Source: Candidatus Aminicenantota bacterium (GTDB lineage: Bacteria > Acidobacteriota > Aminicenantia > Aminicenantales > Aminicenantaceae). Taken from it: DNA of 39,451 nucleotides. Location: assembly GCA_020348385.1 (NCBI GenBank), contig CP070750.1:3649611-3689061 (forward strand), written 5' to 3'. Shown here one piece after another: positions 23,379-31,824 of the stretch (positions are counted from its first letter, which is position 1; the number at the start of each line of letters is the position of its first letter). Below the pieces are notes generated by a model that saw only the letters and a list, made by a program, of their open reading frames with translations, searched no databases and was not told the DNA's origin. The position numbers were made by a program, and so were the translations under genes.

Positions 23379-24491
23379 TCACCTATAGCCTGCTTTCATC
23401 AAGGCTTCAACGGTCTGGATAGGATTATCCGGATTCAGGTGCTTGGCAAGGAACTTGTAGATCTTGACCCGGATTTTTTTGGCCAGCATCAGGTCCATCC
23501 GATCGAAGCTGTGACCTCCTGGTGCATCCTGAAAGATCTCGTATTCGAATTTTTTTCCCTCTGCCTTGAGGGCCTTGATGAGATGCTCCACCTCCAGAAC
23601 ATTCACATCCTCGTCATTGGTGCTGGTGTGGATGAGCAGCGGCGTGTTCTGGAACTTATGGACTTGGTAAGCAGGGGATCGCCGGCGGTATTCTTCCACG
23701 TCTTCACGTGCGGTCTTTCCGATGTGATAATCGGCCGAATACAGGTCCCTGTAGCGATCTGTGGCATAGCCCATGCGGGAGATGAGGTCGCTGACCGGAA
23801 CGCCCGCAAAGGCCACCTGGTAATCTTCGGGATGATCGAAAATGTTCATCAAGGCGATCAGACCGCCGTGACTCCAGCCGATGATCCCGACGCGGTCCTT
23901 ATCCACGATGGTGTAGTTTTCGATCATGTAATTGCGGGCCCAATAGTTATCTTTGACCTCCAAACCACCGTAATCGATCATCTCGTATATGGAACGGCCG
24001 TAACCTGTGCTTCCCCGGTATTCTGGGGCTATCACGATGTAATGTTGGGACATCAGCTCCCGGATGATGTGCGTGTGGTAAGTGGTGAAATCCCCATGCA
24101 CGCCGCCATGGGGAAAGACCAGCAGGGGATACTTCTTGCTGCGGTCGATATCTTTTGGGATAAAGACATAGCTGTAAAACTTGATCGGATTTTTGGCACC
24201 CATGGCCGTAGGATTTTTCACATGGGGATTGGGAGGGCCGGTGATGCGCACCTTATCCACATGGCAGATGTCCCCGACACGGTGAAACCAGAGCACGTCG
24301 TCGATGAGTTTTTCCACGACATCCAACCGGTGCTGAAGACTCTCGAACTCCCTCTTCAGCAATTTCAATTCCTCGCTTTCCTTATTCTGATCAGCCTGCA
24401 TCCCGGATGATAATGAAGGAGCGAACACCAACGAGAAAAGAATAGCACTTAAAAAAAGCAAAAAATGTCGATTTTTTCTGATAAAAATCAT
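23379..24491 (-). CDS. exported S9-like alpha/beta hydrolase (prolyl oligopeptidase family)
   Basis: 370 residues. A signal peptide (about 1-30) and a helical segment (35-65) precede the catalytic domain. The nucleophile is S207 in GWSHGG, the oxyanion loop is PHGGVHGDF, the Asp lies in HTSTNDEDV (D293 or D295) and the His is H327 in GGHSFD; these match the peptidase S9 C-terminal domain, without the usual large beta-propeller, so it is a short single-domain version. GGAGGAAGG sits just before the ATG. The start lies 41 nt after the VapC stop. Confidence 0.9.
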   Translation of the reverse strand: MIFIRKNRHFLLFLSAILFSLVFAPSLSSGMQADQNKESEELKLLKREFESLQHRLDVVEKLIDDVLWFHRVGDICHVDKVRITGPPNPHVKNPTAMGAKNPIKFYSYVFIPKDIDRSKKYPLLVFPHGGVHGDFTTYHTHIIRELMSQHYIVIAPEYRGSTGYGRSIYEMIDYGGLEVKDNYWARNYMIENYTIVDKDRVGIIGWSHGGLIALMNIFDHPEDYQVAFAGVPVSDLISRMGYATDRYRDLYSADYHIGKTAREDVEEYRRRSPAYQVHKFQNTPLLIHTSTNDEDVNVLEVEHLIKALKAEGKKFEYEIFQDAPGGHSFDRMDLMLAKKIRVKIYKFLAKHLNPDNPIQTVEALMKAGYR

Positions 24492-24532
24492 GCCTTCCTC
24501 CTTTTTTTATTAAGGCTTGTCCATTATTCCAA

Positions 24533-24970
24533 TCATTTGTAGGAACCAGATTCAGGATTATAAGAGTTTATCCCCATCTTTTTGGCTACTCGGATGAGTC
24601 TATTATCCGAAGCGACAAATAGTTCTGCATCTGTTACTTTGGCAGATGCCAAATGAACAGCATCAGCACCTTTTAGGGAAAACTCCAAAGCTATGGCTGC
24701 AGCTTCTGCTGCCAACATATCTTCCAATGGGATCTTGGCAAACATTTCGTACCAGTCTTCCTCAAATTCTTTGATGGCTTCGCCGACTTCAGCCGCCGCA
24801 ATCTCCTTATTCTGCAATTTTCTACTCAATGCCGAAGCAAGTTCCACAAAAGCCAGTGTGGATATAAATATTTCTGAGGCGGTCGAAGAAAAAAGCTCCT
24901 CCAATTCCTCCGAACCGGGCTCCTGCACATAACGTTTGGCCAGTGCAGAAGTATCACAAAAAATTCTCAA
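24533..24970 (-). CDS. vapC: PIN-domain VapC toxin
   Basis: 145 residues with the four PIN acidic positions: D6 (FCDTSAL), E43 (FVELASAL), D103 (GADAVHLASA) and D122 (VASDNRL). Expected role: Mg-dependent endonuclease that cuts RNA, commonly an initiator tRNA or rRNA (family knowledge). The start is a TTG at 24968-24970 overlapping the antitoxin stop (TTGA), with GGGAG 8 nt upstream, an arrangement for coupled translation. Confidence 0.92.
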   Translation of the reverse strand: MRIFCDTSALAKRYVQEPGSEELEELFSSTASEIFISTLAFVELASALSRKLQNKEIAAAEVGEAIKEFEEDWYEMFAKIPLEDMLAAEAAAIALEFSLKGADAVHLASAKVTDAELFVASDNRLIRVAKKMGINSYNPESGSYK

Positions 24971-25182
24971 TCACGCATCTCCCGAATGAGTTCAGAAACA
25001 AGTTTCCCTTTTCCAGGGGAGATTCGTTTTATCTTACGATGCAATAGATTATAGGAAGTTTCTCTCTTGAGCTTTGCAATCTCACGCCTGATAACCGCGC
25101 TTTTTGTTCTACCGGTCTTTCTGCAATATTCTTCCAATATCTTATAGTCCTCTTCACTTAATTTGACGAGCAGCTGTCTCAT
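24967..25182 (-). CDS. vapB: RHH-type antitoxin (VapB-like)
   Basis: 71 residues. The N-terminal half MRQLLVKLSEEDYKILEEY followed by CRKTGRTKSAVIRREIAKL is a ribbon-helix-helix domain (basic TGRTKSAVIRREI), and the C-terminal part (HRKIKRISPGKGKLVSELIR) is basic, unlike the acidic tail of many antitoxins. It pairs with the adjacent VapC; the two genes overlap by 4 bp. A 16-bp AT palindrome lies 26 bp upstream and may be its operator. Confidence 0.85.
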   Translation of the reverse strand: MRQLLVKLSEEDYKILEEYCRKTGRTKSAVIRREIAKLKRETSYNLLHRKIKRISPGKGKLVSELIREMRD

Positions 25183-25208
25183 ATTTTCTCTCTTAAAAAG
25201 ATATATTT

Positions 25209-25224
25209 ATATATAATTATATAT
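25209..25224. promoter_or_regulatory. 16-bp AT palindrome upstream of vapBC
   Basis: ATATATAATTATATAT is a perfect palindrome starting 26 bp before the antitoxin ATG. Given the RHH antitoxin it is a plausible operator, but pure AT composition also produces such palindromes by chance and could overlap a -10. Confidence 0.4.
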
Positions 25225-25296
25225 CCTCGACTATAGAAATACAACCCCATTTTTATTGAACCTTCAATTTTTAAAATCGATTTTTTGGAAGTATTT

Positions 25297-28200
25297 CTAA
25301 TTGGACTGGAGCGAAGCCAGTCGTTTTTTGGCATCTTCAAGCTCGGGAAGGTTGGAGTCAGCGTCTTTCCACAACTCCAGGAACACTTCGTACTGTTCGA
25401 TGGCTTTGGCCACCTCTCCCTTTTCTTCATACAGCTTGGCTAGCAAATATCGGTACCTGGGGTGGACCAGGCGACGATCATGACTCTGGGGGTCAAAATT
25501 ACTTTTCCGTTCATACTCGGCTATGGCTTGATCCAACTGCCCGCTCTCATAATAGGCGCGAGCCAACGTATCCCTAACAGTGGGCAGATTGTACGGACCA
25601 AGAGCATCGACGCGCATGGAGGGAAAAGGAGGATAGACAATGTTCTCGAAAATCCTTATCGCCTGATCTGGGGAACCTTCTTCTATCAATATCTCTGACT
25701 GGAGCCAATCATGGCGGAGTTTGGCTAACACCTTATCCCCGGGTCTTTCCAACTCAGATTGAATGGACCTGATCTTTTCCAGCCTCGACTTCGCTTCCTC
25801 CAATTTTCCCTGCCTGACTTTTATAAGGCCAAGGCTGAAATGATAGTTGAATCTTAAACTTTTTGAATTCGGATTCAATCCAAACAAAATATCAAATGCT
25901 CGTTGTAAATGAACTTCGCTACTTTCTAAATCTCCCAATTCATAATATATCCACCCTCTGGTGAATTCCGCAGAACCATGACGAAGCTCATTGCCAGCCT
26001 TATCTGCCCATTCATCCACTTTGTTCAGGTCTTCAAAAGCCTTTTCGATTTTTCCAAGGATAATATCGTACAAGCTCATCCAAAGATAAGTCTCTGCTTT
26101 TATCCCAGGCGTACCCGCCCAGTCCACGAATCCTTCTATCAACCTCATAGTTTCCGAATAATCCTGCTTCAATGCATAGACATAAGCAAGCCGGATTTCG
26201 CACCCAAAAGCCGGCTGTATTTCCAAGGCCGTGTTGAATTTTTCTATGGCTTTATCCAGATCTCCCATCATAAAATATTGCTCGGCCATGGAATCCAGAG
26301 GATTGGCATCTTCGGGCATGACTTCGGCATATCTTTCAAAGGCTTGTATGGCCTTCTCATTATCACCTAAATCCGAATAGGTATAGCCCAACATGTTCAA
26401 AGCCGCGCCCATATTCGGGTCCAAATACAAGGCCCTCTGAAATTCTTGATTAGCCTCCCTAAAAGCGCCGCCTCCATAATAATACATTCCCAGTTCATAA
26501 TAGGCGTCTTTTTCTTTGGGATATTTATTTAAGAGCTCTTTAAGGATACGGAATCGTTTATTTGAGTCCCTCTCGATTCTGAAGGCATATTGGGCTTCGA
26601 TGTAAAGCCTTTCTTTCTCTGTCGCTTTTTCCGAAAAAGCTTTAGCATTCTTGATTGATTCGATTCCTGCAGCCCTACTTCCGAGCTCGTAATAGGCATC
26701 ACTCAAATAAAGATGTGCTAGAGCAAACTGGGGATCGAGCTCCACCGCCTTTTCCAGGGATTGCTGAGCCCCCACAACATTAAGGTTGTCGACCTCTTCT
26801 TTTCCCTGAAGAAGATATCTGTATGCCTCCATCGAAGATGTGGTGAGATCCGTTGTGGATCGCAGGGAGGTCTCTATCTGTTGCTGCGCAATCCCCAAGC
26901 CCAAAGAAATTTCCTGTCCCAACTCGTCGATTTGGGTTTGGAGGATACTGTCTTCTCCCCTACCACGAGTGCTGGCACTTTTGATGAGTTTTTTGGTCTC
27001 CACATCCAAGACCTTCACATCCGTCATGAATGTGTCACCCGCTTTGACAAAAAATCCGACAACGATGGATTCGATACCTTCCCTCCGGCAGATCTCGAAA
27101 CCCAGATCTGAGTCGATGATTTCGACATCCCTTTGCCCCATCTGGCTGAGGAGATCTCGCATCCGTTCCCAAGTGGCGACGTAAAAATCGCCTGTTTGCT
27201 CGAGATTGGTGATAAGGAGACTCGGGATGGCCTTCATGAGATAATCATAGACTTCATCCCCTGTCTGATTTTCGAATGTGATGATGGCGATGGAATTTTC
27301 TATCTTGGGAGCAAGCAGAGGTGTTTTTTTCGGCAGCAACTGCCAGATGATAACTCCGATGACAACGATGGCGGCAAAGATCAATCCCCACTTGAAATGT
27401 TTGTCCAGGCTGAATTTAACGGTGATTTCCCTGGAGGTGGTTGGCTTCTTCTTGGCAATGATACGTTCTGTTGTGGGAAGACCCTGTTCGATCTTTTCCA
27501 ACTCCGAGCGGACTTCCCCCGCACTCTGGTACCGTTGTTCCTTTTCTTTTTCAAGGCATCTCAAGATCAGGCTGTTCAGATCCTCGGGTATCTGAGCGTT
27601 CATGTTTTTTGGCGCTTGAGGAATCTCACCTTTGTGTTTCATGCCTATGGCAAAGGGCGTGTCTCCCTCGAAAGGCACTTGACCTGTCACCATCTCGTAC
27701 AAAATCACACCAAGGGAATAGATGTCCGAACGCTGGTCAACCTCTTTGCCCTCCACCTGCTCTGGCGACATATATTCTGGCGTTCCGATCATGATGCCGG
27801 CACCTGTTATACCTTTGGCTTTGAGCAGACGGGCAATCCCAAAATCCATGATCCGGGCTTCTCCGCTTTTGTCTATCATGATATTGTTGGGCTTGAGGTC
27901 CCTGTGCACAACACCCAGGCGGTGGGCTTCGGTCAAGCCGTCGCAAACCTGCTTAGCCACCTTGATAGCCATGCCCGTGCTCAACTGTCCCGACATCCGG
28001 ATCATGCTCTTGAGGTCTTCGCCCGGGACATACTCCATCGTGATGTAGTGAGCGCCTTTTTCCTCCCCCAGGTAGTACATCTTGCACACGTTCCGATGGG
28101 CGATCTTCCGGGCCATCTTCAACTCATTCCCGAAGCGCTCAATGGTCTTTTTGTCGGCTGCAATCTCGGGTTTTATCAGTTTGATGGCAATCTCTTCGTC

Positions 28201-28431
28201 GATCTTCTGATCGATAGCCCGATAAACCTTTCCCATTCCCCCTCTGCCTAATTCCGTGACAATCTTGTATCTGTCGGCAAATATGGATCCCGTTGTCAAT
28301 TCCTCGATCGGAACCTCGATCGTTTTTGTGGGCATGGCATGGATATCCTCTGCTATACCCAGCTGTGTCCCGCACTCCCCGCAGAACTTTAGGCTTTCGG
28401 GATTTTCCGTTTCACACTTTGGGCATTTCAT
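25297..28431 (-). CDS. zinc-ribbon Ser/Thr kinase with transmembrane helix, FlgO-like domain and TPRs
   Basis: 1044 residues. A zinc-ribbon N-terminus (C3, C6, C17, C20) is followed by a PknB-like kinase (GRGGMGKVY, K84, HRDLKPNN D178, DFG D197, SPEQ), a TM helix (348-366), an extracytoplasmic ENQTGDEVYDYL-type domain (about 375-520, like FlgO/TolB-N domains often seen in such sensors) and about ten TPRs to the end. The kinase closely resembles the one in the 2253-4289 fusion. It starts one base after the stop of the NHL gene on the same strand (ATG at 28431; a GTG at 28446 would overlap), so the pair is translationally coupled. TPRs facing outside suggest that bound periplasmic proteins control kinase activity (inference). 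Confidence 0.93.
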   Translation of the reverse strand: MKCPKCETENPESLKFCGECGTQLGIAEDIHAMPTKTIEVPIEELTTGSIFADRYKIVTELGRGGMGKVYRAIDQKIDEEIAIKLIKPEIAADKKTIERFGNELKMARKIAHRNVCKMYYLGEEKGAHYITMEYVPGEDLKSMIRMSGQLSTGMAIKVAKQVCDGLTEAHRLGVVHRDLKPNNIMIDKSGEARIMDFGIARLLKAKGITGAGIMIGTPEYMSPEQVEGKEVDQRSDIYSLGVILYEMVTGQVPFEGDTPFAIGMKHKGEIPQAPKNMNAQIPEDLNSLILRCLEKEKEQRYQSAGEVRSELEKIEQGLPTTERIIAKKKPTTSREITVKFSLDKHFKWGLIFAAIVVIGVIIWQLLPKKTPLLAPKIENSIAIITFENQTGDEVYDYLMKAIPSLLITNLEQTGDFYVATWERMRDLLSQMGQRDVEIIDSDLGFEICRREGIESIVVGFFVKAGDTFMTDVKVLDVETKKLIKSASTRGRGEDSILQTQIDELGQEISLGLGIAQQQIETSLRSTTDLTTSSMEAYRYLLQGKEEVDNLNVVGAQQSLEKAVELDPQFALAHLYLSDAYYELGSRAAGIESIKNAKAFSEKATEKERLYIEAQYAFRIERDSNKRFRILKELLNKYPKEKDAYYELGMYYYGGGAFREANQEFQRALYLDPNMGAALNMLGYTYSDLGDNEKAIQAFERYAEVMPEDANPLDSMAEQYFMMGDLDKAIEKFNTALEIQPAFGCEIRLAYVYALKQDYSETMRLIEGFVDWAGTPGIKAETYLWMSLYDIILGKIEKAFEDLNKVDEWADKAGNELRHGSAEFTRGWIYYELGDLESSEVHLQRAFDILFGLNPNSKSLRFNYHFSLGLIKVRQGKLEEAKSRLEKIRSIQSELERPGDKVLAKLRHDWLQSEILIEEGSPDQAIRIFENIVYPPFPSMRVDALGPYNLPTVRDTLARAYYESGQLDQAIAEYERKSNFDPQSHDRRLVHPRYRYLLAKLYEEKGEVAKAIEQYEVFLELWKDADSNLPELEDAKKRLASLQSN

Positions 28432-28432
28432 A

Positions 28433-29509
28433 TTAAAACTCGACACATTTCAGAAACAGCTCGCCTTCGCTGTCTTCATACGCATAGACCAAACGGTTTT
28501 TATCCAAGAGGCCGAAACATCTCGCACCCCCATCGACGTCGAAGCTCCTGATCACTTTGTAGGTCTTGGTGTTTATGACATCGATCTTCCTCCCCATCGA
28601 AGGAAGGTTATCACGGTCCTCCTGTTTGGACCTCTTCATGTAACTTTCCGTGTATGTCAAAAGATACAGGTTGCTGTCAGGGCCGATCTCGGCATCCTGT
28701 GTTATCATATCCATGGTAGCTTGCATCCGGATGATCCCATCTTTGTCTTGGGATTGCTGAACAAGTTGAGGAGCTTTCGGTTTGAATGGTAATGATCTGT
28801 CGAATTCTGTGATTTTTTTACCATTCAGGTCAAAAACTTGGATAATATTCATCGCATAATGAGGGAGGAAGAGTTTTCCATCCTTTGTCAGAGTCAAACA
28901 AATGCGATGTTTGATGGCTCGAAGGAAAGCTTGGGATTCGGGGAAATCTTCGACGGAAATACTTTGGACCACATTTCCCTCCTGATCCAGAACATTGACC
29001 AGGGGCTGGGTTTCCTTTTTTGAACGCACATCCGGGCTGTACCCGCTGAAACCGTATGCGGGGATGGTATAAACCTTGTCATCTTTAAAAATGAGATCTG
29101 CCACATCGACAGACTTGGGACTTATCATCTTGACGAATTCCCCGGATTTATCGAAGATTTGAATCCGCTTGTTGTAATGATCGGCAACAGCCAATCCTCC
29201 GTCTTTGAAGACAAACAATCCGCTGGGACGAGAAAATTCGGCCGGGCCCTGGCCCTCACGGCCGATGACTTTTTGAAACTTTCCATCGAAATCGAATACG
29301 AGGATGCGATTGTTACCGGAGTCTGCGATGTAGATCAGGGAACTTGTGTGGTCCACCTCGATGTCGGAGGGCATGTACAGAAAATCATCCTCCCCGAAGT
29401 AAGAAAAGGACCAGATGGTTTTGGTTGAGGTGGCCCAAATGTAAAACGCAGCAAGAAGAAGTAGTACTGTAAAAATCAGAACGGTGAGAATTGGCCTTTG
29501 TTTTCCCAT
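28433..29509 (-). CDS. membrane-anchored six-bladed beta-propeller (NHL type)
   Basis: 358 residues. An N-terminal helix (about 6-25) anchors it. The rest shows NHL blade signatures: IADSGNNRILVFDFDGKF, GQGPAEFSRPSGLFV, VADHYNKRIQIFDKSGEF and similar repeats, typical of ligand-binding propellers in this type of genome. GGAGT lies 7 nt before the ATG. The gene is followed directly by the zinc-ribbon kinase, so it may be the sensor part of that system. Confidence 0.88.
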   Translation of the reverse strand: MGKQRPILTVLIFTVLLLLAAFYIWATSTKTIWSFSYFGEDDFLYMPSDIEVDHTSSLIYIADSGNNRILVFDFDGKFQKVIGREGQGPAEFSRPSGLFVFKDGGLAVADHYNKRIQIFDKSGEFVKMISPKSVDVADLIFKDDKVYTIPAYGFSGYSPDVRSKKETQPLVNVLDQEGNVVQSISVEDFPESQAFLRAIKHRICLTLTKDGKLFLPHYAMNIIQVFDLNGKKITEFDRSLPFKPKAPQLVQQSQDKDGIIRMQATMDMITQDAEIGPDSNLYLLTYTESYMKRSKQEDRDNLPSMGRKIDVINTKTYKVIRSFDVDGGARCFGLLDKNRLVYAYEDSEGELFLKCVEF

Positions 29510-29538
29510 GAATCGAGACTCCTTTTTAGCCTGATAAG

Positions 29539-29568
29539 CTTATATCATAGAAAAAATCCTCAGGTCAA
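29539..29568 (-). promoter_or_regulatory. candidate promoter of the NHL-kinase operon
   Basis: On the minus strand: TTGACC (29563-29568), 18-bp spacer, TATAAG (29539-29544), both matching five of six consensus bases. It ends 29 nt before the ATG of the propeller gene. Confidence 0.5.
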
Positions 29569-29623
29569 TCAAAGAGAGCCTCCTCAAAGAGATGGAATCC
29601 AAGCACGATTCAGGCCCTGCTGG

Positions 29624-29652
29624 TTGATTTTTTTATTCTTTAGTATTATTAT
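29624..29652 (+). promoter_or_regulatory. candidate promoter of the pirin gene
   Basis: TTGATT (29624-29629), 17-bp T-rich spacer, TATTAT (29647-29652). It ends 37 nt before the pirin ATG; a good SD (AAGGAGAG) follows. Confidence 0.55.
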
Positions 29653-29689
29653 AGTAATTGTATGCTTAATCAAGGAGAGATGATAAAAA

Positions 29690-30541
29690 ATGAGCAAAAT
29701 TCGCAAGATAGATCAAATTTTCCAGGCAAAGCCGACTCTGGAAGGAGCAGGCGTGCACCTGAAACGGGCGTTCGGGCATGCTGAAGTGCCGACGTTCGAC
29801 CCGTTTTTGCTTTTGGACGACTTCCACTCCGACAATCCTGATTTTTACATGAAAGGATTCCCTTGGCATCCCCATCGAGGAATCGAGACCGTGACATACA
29901 TGATCGAAGGAAAAGTCGAGCATGGCGATAGCATGGGCAACAAAGGAACGATAGAAGGCGGGGAGATGCAGTGGATGACGGCTGGGTGCGGAATCATCCA
30001 CCAGGAAATGCCGGAGGGAGATTGCGACATGCTGTGGGGGCTTCAGCTCTGGGTCAATCTTCCGGCCAGCCACAAGATGATGAAGCCTCGGTACAGGGAT
30101 GTGAAGGCTGTGGATATTCCGGAATACAAGGCAAATAATGGAGTGAAAGTGAAAGTCATCGCCGGGAAATTCAACGGGCATGTGGGACCTGTAAAAGATA
30201 TCATCTGCGATCCCGAATACCTGGATGTGAGAGTTCCGGCTGGTAAGAAATTCGACCATAAAATTGCCTTGGAGCATACGGTATTCGCTTATGTGTTGGA
30301 TGGTAAAGGTTATTTCGATCCGGATAAAGCAAAGGCCATTTCGAAAGAGAACCTGGTACTATTTTCTGACGGGGAAGATGTGATCATCGAAGCTTCTGAA
30401 AAGCCGCTCCGATTTCTGTTGATTTCCGGCAAGCCCATCGACGAACCTGTGGCCTGGTACGGTCCCATCGTGATGAACACCGAAGAGGAACTGAGTCAAG
30501 CCTTCGAAGAGTACCGTAACGGCACCTTCATCAAGAACTAA
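29690..30541 (+). CDS. pirin-family protein
   Basis: 283 residues with two cupin halves. The metal ligands of pirin are present: H60 and H62 in HPHRGIET, H104 and E106 in IIHQEMPEG, in the same order as in human pirin. Family members bind Fe and include quercetin 2,3-dioxygenases and transcription cofactors. The substrate here is not deducible. AAGGAGAG lies 10 nt before the ATG; an upstream ATG at 29680 is out of frame. It is cytosolic (no signal). Confidence 0.93.
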   Translation: MSKIRKIDQIFQAKPTLEGAGVHLKRAFGHAEVPTFDPFLLLDDFHSDNPDFYMKGFPWHPHRGIETVTYMIEGKVEHGDSMGNKGTIEGGEMQWMTAGCGIIHQEMPEGDCDMLWGLQLWVNLPASHKMMKPRYRDVKAVDIPEYKANNGVKVKVIAGKFNGHVGPVKDIICDPEYLDVRVPAGKKFDHKIALEHTVFAYVLDGKGYFDPDKAKAISKENLVLFSDGEDVIIEASEKPLRFLLISGKPIDEPVAWYGPIVMNTEEELSQAFEEYRNGTFIKN

Positions 30542-30617
30542 TCTTCGCTCCGCAGTTCTATAAAACATAATCCCTTCTTAAATCTTACCCATCAAATCTG
30601 TTTATAATTTATAACCC

Positions 30618-30658
30618 CCAGTTACAAAATCGGTCTTTTTCAGGTTTTTTATAACTGG
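30618..30658. other. 12-bp stem-loop after the pirin gene
   Basis: CCAGTTACAAAA (30618-30629) and TTTTATAACTGG (30647-30658) pair at 11 of 12 positions with a 17-nt loop. It lies in the 240-bp gap between pirin and the ferredoxin gene and could be a terminator or transcript-end structure, though there is no T-run immediately after it. Confidence 0.45.
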
Positions 30659-30741
30659 AAGTCATAAAAACATGTCCACAAAAAAAGGCTGCGAATTTGT
30701 CGGGACAAGAAGGATGAAATTCGATATGATAGAAAAAAATG

Positions 30742-30817
30742 AAAAAAGGGGACGGTTCTATTTTTTTCAAGGAGGTTGCTTATTTCTAATCAAAAAAATA
30801 GAACCGTCCCCTTTTTT
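30742..30817. repeat. perfect 26-bp inverted repeat with an SD in its loop
   Basis: The arms 30742-30767 and 30792-30817 are exact inverted copies (GGGGACGGTTCTA core), separated by a 24-nt loop that holds AAGGAGG (30769-30775). One arm matches the repeat at 14552-14576. Read in the next gene's frame, the right arm encodes its N-terminal KNRTVPFF residues. A ribosome-binding site in the loop of a strong hairpin is an unusual arrangement. Confidence 0.8.
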
Positions 30818-31762
30818 GCTGGGTTGCTGACAGCAGGGTTATTGATTCCCATTCAGCTGAAAGTCCAGCCGCCGATTCTGCTTGCGGAGCGTTTCGTCCC
30901 AGGATTGGGATGGATAGAACTCCTGCTCTTATCCGTGTATGCGGGATTCATCGCCGGGAAGATGATCGATCCCTCTAAAACACATAAATGGAGAATACAG
31001 ATCTGGGTTCTTTTCTCCGTCGTGTTTTTTTCTCAATTCATCATCGGCCTGGCAGGATTCGAAAAATTCATGATGACGGGCAAACTCCATCTCCCGATAC
31101 CGGCCATGATTGTAGCCGGCCCTGTTTATCGAGGAGCACGCTTTTTCATGCCTATCCTATTTGGCTCCACCGTTCTCCTAACGGGTGCGGCATGGTGCAG
31201 CTATCTCTGTTATATCGGTTCTTGGGATGCCGTTGCAGCAGAAAGAATGAAGAAATCCCAGCCAATGCCTCGTTGGAGACAACCTGTTCGGATCGGCATC
31301 CTGGCCGCTGTGGTTGGCACAGCAAAAATCCTCAGGGCGATCGGAGCTCCTTCTGCTCTTGCCACCGGTTTGGGAATTTCCTTCGGGGTCGCAGGTGTGG
31401 GCGTGATTCTCTTCTGGTCTCGAAAAAAAGGAGCGATGACGCATTGTGTCACCTACTGCCCGATCGGCATCCTGGCAAACTGGTTCGGAAAGCTTTCCCC
31501 CTTTCGGATTCGGATCAAAGATGCGTGCACAGAATGTCAGCTCTGTCGATTGGCCTGCCGATATGATGCTCTTAACGAGGATGACATCTCAAAACGTCGC
31601 CCCAAGGGAACGTGCACTCTCTGCGGAGATTGCGTGACGAGTTGCAAGGATAACTTGATCGAATACCACTTTTTGGGGCTGAAGCCAGACCAGTCGAGAA
31701 CCACGTTCGTCGTTCTCGTGGTGGTCCTTCATGCGGTTTTCCTTGGCGTCGCCCGTATCTAG
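30776..31762 (+). CDS. membrane 4Fe-4S protein, NapH/MauN-like, start uncertain
   Basis: Up to 328 residues. Several membrane helices come first, with CSYLCYIGSW and CVTYCPIG cysteine pairs characteristic of the NapH/MauN-like group. Two clean 4Fe-4S motifs (C-x2-C-x2-C-x3-C: CTECQLCRLAC and CTLCGDCVTSC) follow and a final helix ends it. It probably passes electrons across or within the membrane (family knowledge). The start is unresolved. AAGGAGG directly abuts a TTG at 30776 with no spacing; an ATT at 30782 has 6-nt spacing; a TTG at 30824 has no SD. Residues before LLTAGLL are encoded by the 26-bp repeat, which may have replaced the original start. Confidence 0.85.
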   Translation: MLISNQKNRTVPFFAGLLTAGLLIPIQLKVQPPILLAERFVPGLGWIELLLLSVYAGFIAGKMIDPSKTHKWRIQIWVLFSVVFFSQFIIGLAGFEKFMMTGKLHLPIPAMIVAGPVYRGARFFMPILFGSTVLLTGAAWCSYLCYIGSWDAVAAERMKKSQPMPRWRQPVRIGILAAVVGTAKILRAIGAPSALATGLGISFGVAGVGVILFWSRKKGAMTHCVTYCPIGILANWFGKLSPFRIRIKDACTECQLCRLACRYDALNEDDISKRRPKGTCTLCGDCVTSCKDNLIEYHFLGLKPDQSRTTFVVLVVVLHAVFLGVARI

Positions 31763-31824
31763 AAATGAACTTATTTGATTGGATTTCGTTAATAAATAGG
31801 AATAAACATAAGAGGAGGGATCAA

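Noticed and set aside
23343..24410. Plus-strand open frame of about 355 codons opposite the S9-like hydrolase
   Set aside because: It mirrors a gene with clear catalytic motifs, has no SD and no recognisable domain; long antisense frames are expected from the codon bias here.
25179..25430. Minus-strand 83-codon frame at the end of the kinase-TPR gene
   Set aside because: It overlaps the 3' end of the kinase gene out of frame and is mostly AT-rich intergenic DNA.
27133..28251. Plus-strand open frame of about 372 codons opposite the kinase-TPR gene
   Set aside because: The minus strand has all kinase motifs; the plus frame lacks signal, motif and SD.
30739..30789. A 16-codon frame beginning at an ATG in the left arm of the 26-bp repeat
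   Set aside because: No SD and a repeat-derived sequence; it overlaps the ferredoxin SD and is out of frame with that gene.
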